DNA of 64,000 nucleotides, from NCBI GenBank assembly GCA_963580285.1, contig OY757016.1, forward strand, positions 40,997,124 through 41,061,123, read 5' to 3'. The notes under the pieces are model-generated. The model was given only the letters and a program-made list of their open reading frames with translations. It ran no database searches and had not been told where the DNA came from. The stretch is from Lucinisca nassula. Taxonomy: Eukaryota; Mollusca; Bivalvia; Lucinida; Lucinidae. A program made the position numbers and the translations under genes. This document shows positions 62,075 to 64,000 of this stretch, piece by piece (position 1 is the stretch's first letter; each line of letters begins with the position of its first letter).

Positions 62075-62600
62075 TGAACTCGTCTAAAGCTTTAGGACCT
62101 GATGAGCTTTATTCTTGAGTCCTGAAGGAACTAGCAAATGAGTTAAGTCCAGTTTCCGCAATCTGTTCCAACAGTCTCTCGATACTCAGTCTCACTCACC
62201 AAAAAGGGAGAAAGGGCTCTTACTCGTAATTATCGCCCGGTGTTTTTGACCTGTGTTCTGTGCACATTGCTTGAAGATCATGACCCACTTGGATGAACAA
62301 AACTTTTGTCAGACAGACAACATGCATTTAGGTAAAGGCATAGTTGCGGAACTCAGCTGAGCATGCTTATTAATGATTGGGTAAGAGGGACAGATGGACA
62401 CATTGATTCTGGACTTCGGTAAGTCTTTTGACCCCCAACTCATGAACTACTTAAATCCAAATTATTTGGTTATGGAATTCGGGGAAAACTCTCCATCCAA
62501 GCTTTCCTTATTAGATGTGCAAGAAATTCCGGATTATTTTCGGTGACTACCTGGCTTCATTTCGGACTCAAACACTCGCGCAAAGGCATCAGCTATGTAA
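62075..62600 (+). mobile_element. LINE remnant: RT entry and palm start
   Basis: It reads NSSKALGPDELYS, VLKELANELSPV, NYRPVFLTCV and further decayed fragments (LLTDRQHAFR-like, then a DFGKSFD-like stretch). Frameshifted and truncated near 62540. Confidence 0.7.
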
Positions 62601-63679
62601 AGTAATCTTTATTGTTTACGTGTATGACAAAGTCAGTGCATAACTTAGTGGACTGGGGTTTATAGGGGTTTACATTATCTTGATTATCATGCTCCAAAAC
62701 ATGGATTTGAGGTACTCGTTAGGACCGCCTCAATAAGGAGGTTATTTTTTCCATTTTGTTTGTTATTATTTTATTTCACGACCCTTTGAAGATGTTAATC
62801 AGAGGTGGATGAAAACAGGAGCATCCGGATAAAAAACACCTGACATTCCGTTCTCACATGATCCGAGCGGGGCTCTAAGCAACAGCGATGGGAGAACTAA
62901 TTAAAAAGAGTCAGCGCCATTACCCACCCAGCTACGACGGCCCATATGTGAGACGGTTCTATGTATATAAATGTAGCAGATATACTCTGTACATTTAAGA
63001 AATAGATCAGCTCTACTAGCTTTGATTTATTGAGTAATAAATTACAGTTTGGAGGTCAGCATACAACTGACCGACAAACTGTGATTTATAACCCAACAAA
63101 TCACTGGCTAGAGCTGATCTAATTCGAGACTAACACGCTAAAATCGGCAATGTTTCCTTAAAATTCTCACAACCTTTCGCCATTTGCTAGAAGAAATCTC
63201 GCTAAAATTATTGACTGCAACACATGCATCTAAACCAGTTTTGTAACAGTTTCGATGCGAGAAAGGGATGTAACACCGTCTAACGTTAAGGAATCTACGA
63301 GTGACGTCCTAATACGACAGCTATTAATAACATCACTCGTCACGCTCTCCGGACCCGTGATTTGTTGCAAAATAAAACATAGTTTCTTCCCATTGTGCTG
63401 TGCTGTGTAAGAACTGATGTTTTGAGCTAAATGTAACCCTATGAGGTACATGTAAGCTGGATGGACTCGCGTTTGATTAAATCGTTTATTATCATGAAAA
63501 GAATCAACGCTATTAGTCGAAATATGATTTTGACATTTAAATTCGATAAAATATGATCAACTGAACGACGTCACATAAGACATGCAATAAATGGACACTA
63601 AATCACGCAAGTGCAGTTGATCGTTTTTTTTTTTTTTTTTTGTCCGTACCACTCTCTTGGTCTATGTTACGTGCGAGTG
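62601..63679. other. Gene-free interval with MITE and palindrome relics
   Basis: 62650-62745 is a decayed family-A/B half (TACTCGTTAGGACCGCCTC). 63040-63120 is the short palindromic repeat also seen at 6000-6118. No supported gene. Confidence 0.5.
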
Positions 63680-63986
63680 CACACGCCCCCGCCCATCGGG
63701 GCTTGAAGAAATACATGGGCTGCATGATGCTTTCACGCAGAGCTGAAACCGAGCCGCACACGAGCACTGGTAAACCGCTTATAGGATCTAAGCCTGTCCA
63801 GGCAATGATGTGCGAGTCAGACAGTCCATGCTTATAAACCTATTGGTTTCATTGGGCTGCAGGGCTTGAGATGTCATTTCATCTCAGTGTCGGGTAAAAG
63901 TCCCTACAAAATTGGAAGCAACGTCTCCAAAATGACCTATACCCTGTTGACGGCGGCGTTAAACTTCAAATCAAACAAAAGCATTT
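63680..63986 (+). mobile_element. SINE-B, complete
   Basis: Head ACGCCCCCGCCCATCGGGGC, internal CACTGGTAAACCGCTTATAG, tail GGCGTTAAACTTCAAATC then a short AAAC. No clear target duplication. Confidence 0.88.
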
Positions 63987-64000
63987 AAATCCTTTTTGTA

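Noticed and set aside
62104..62130. CTGATGAGC followed by TTTATTC as a third hammerhead in the LINE
   Set aside because: It is the codon text for GPDELYS in the RT and has no GAAA partner or stems.

Overview
This is an AT-rich stretch of animal nuclear DNA. The repeat content points to a mollusc, probably a bivalve: tRNA-headed SINEs with GTTAAACC-type tails, repeats bounded by GCTCACCT/AGGTGAGC ends, a LINE carrying a 2A peptide, Penelope-like elements, and hammerhead-ribozyme tandem repeats. I assign no species. Nearly all of the window is transposable-element and satellite sequence. I find one host gene, one LINE with an intact ORF, and no rRNA, genuine tRNA or CRISPR.

Layout. 1-3.05 kb: a decayed antisense LINE split by a Penelope tail. 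4.3-5.6 kb: another antisense LINE remnant. 5.6-10.5 kb: palindromic MITEs and one end of a GCTCACCT element. 10.8-14.9 kb: a LINE with an intact 1117-residue ORF, endonuclease, reverse transcriptase and a canonical 2A motif. 15.3-17.6 kb: two tandem arrays and the opposite GCTCACCT-element end. 17.7-24 kb: SINEs, several nested. 23-25.7 kb: an inverted/direct Penelope mosaic. 26-33.7 kb: palindromic elements, SINE-in-SINE, Penelope tails and a possible solo LTR. 35-37.9 kb: an old relative of the 16 kb array. 39.9-45.2 kb: a 5.3-kb tandem-repeat element carrying a hammerhead (retrozyme) array and a SINE. 48.9-55.6 kb: one antisense Penelope-like element opened by a Tc1-like transposon, a second full-length Penelope copy and a tail fragment. 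56.4-62.6 kb: another LINE, opened by a roughly 4-kb insertion (satellite plus foldback element) and by a second hammerhead array. 63.7 kb: a SINE.

Host gene. Four exons (21955-22009, 34011-34104, 38290-38438, 39215-39381) have canonical splice sites, compatible phases and a combined length of 465 nt. They encode a 154-residue signal-peptide / six-cysteine / one-transmembrane / Pro-Tyr-rich protein of the Shisa-like (STMC6) type. Its introns hold much of the listed repeat load.

Most notable system. Two tandem arrays (unit 383 bp at 40076-41290, unit 260 bp at 61485-62074) carry type-I hammerhead ribozymes on the minus strand. Both are flanked by 4-bp target duplications, and each equals a whole number of units plus 66-70 nt. 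That is the structure expected of retrozymes (retroposed copies of self-cleaving circular RNA). A third fragment with the same end points is embedded in a Penelope-like tail, which suggests, without proving, that Penelope reverse transcriptase mobilises them.
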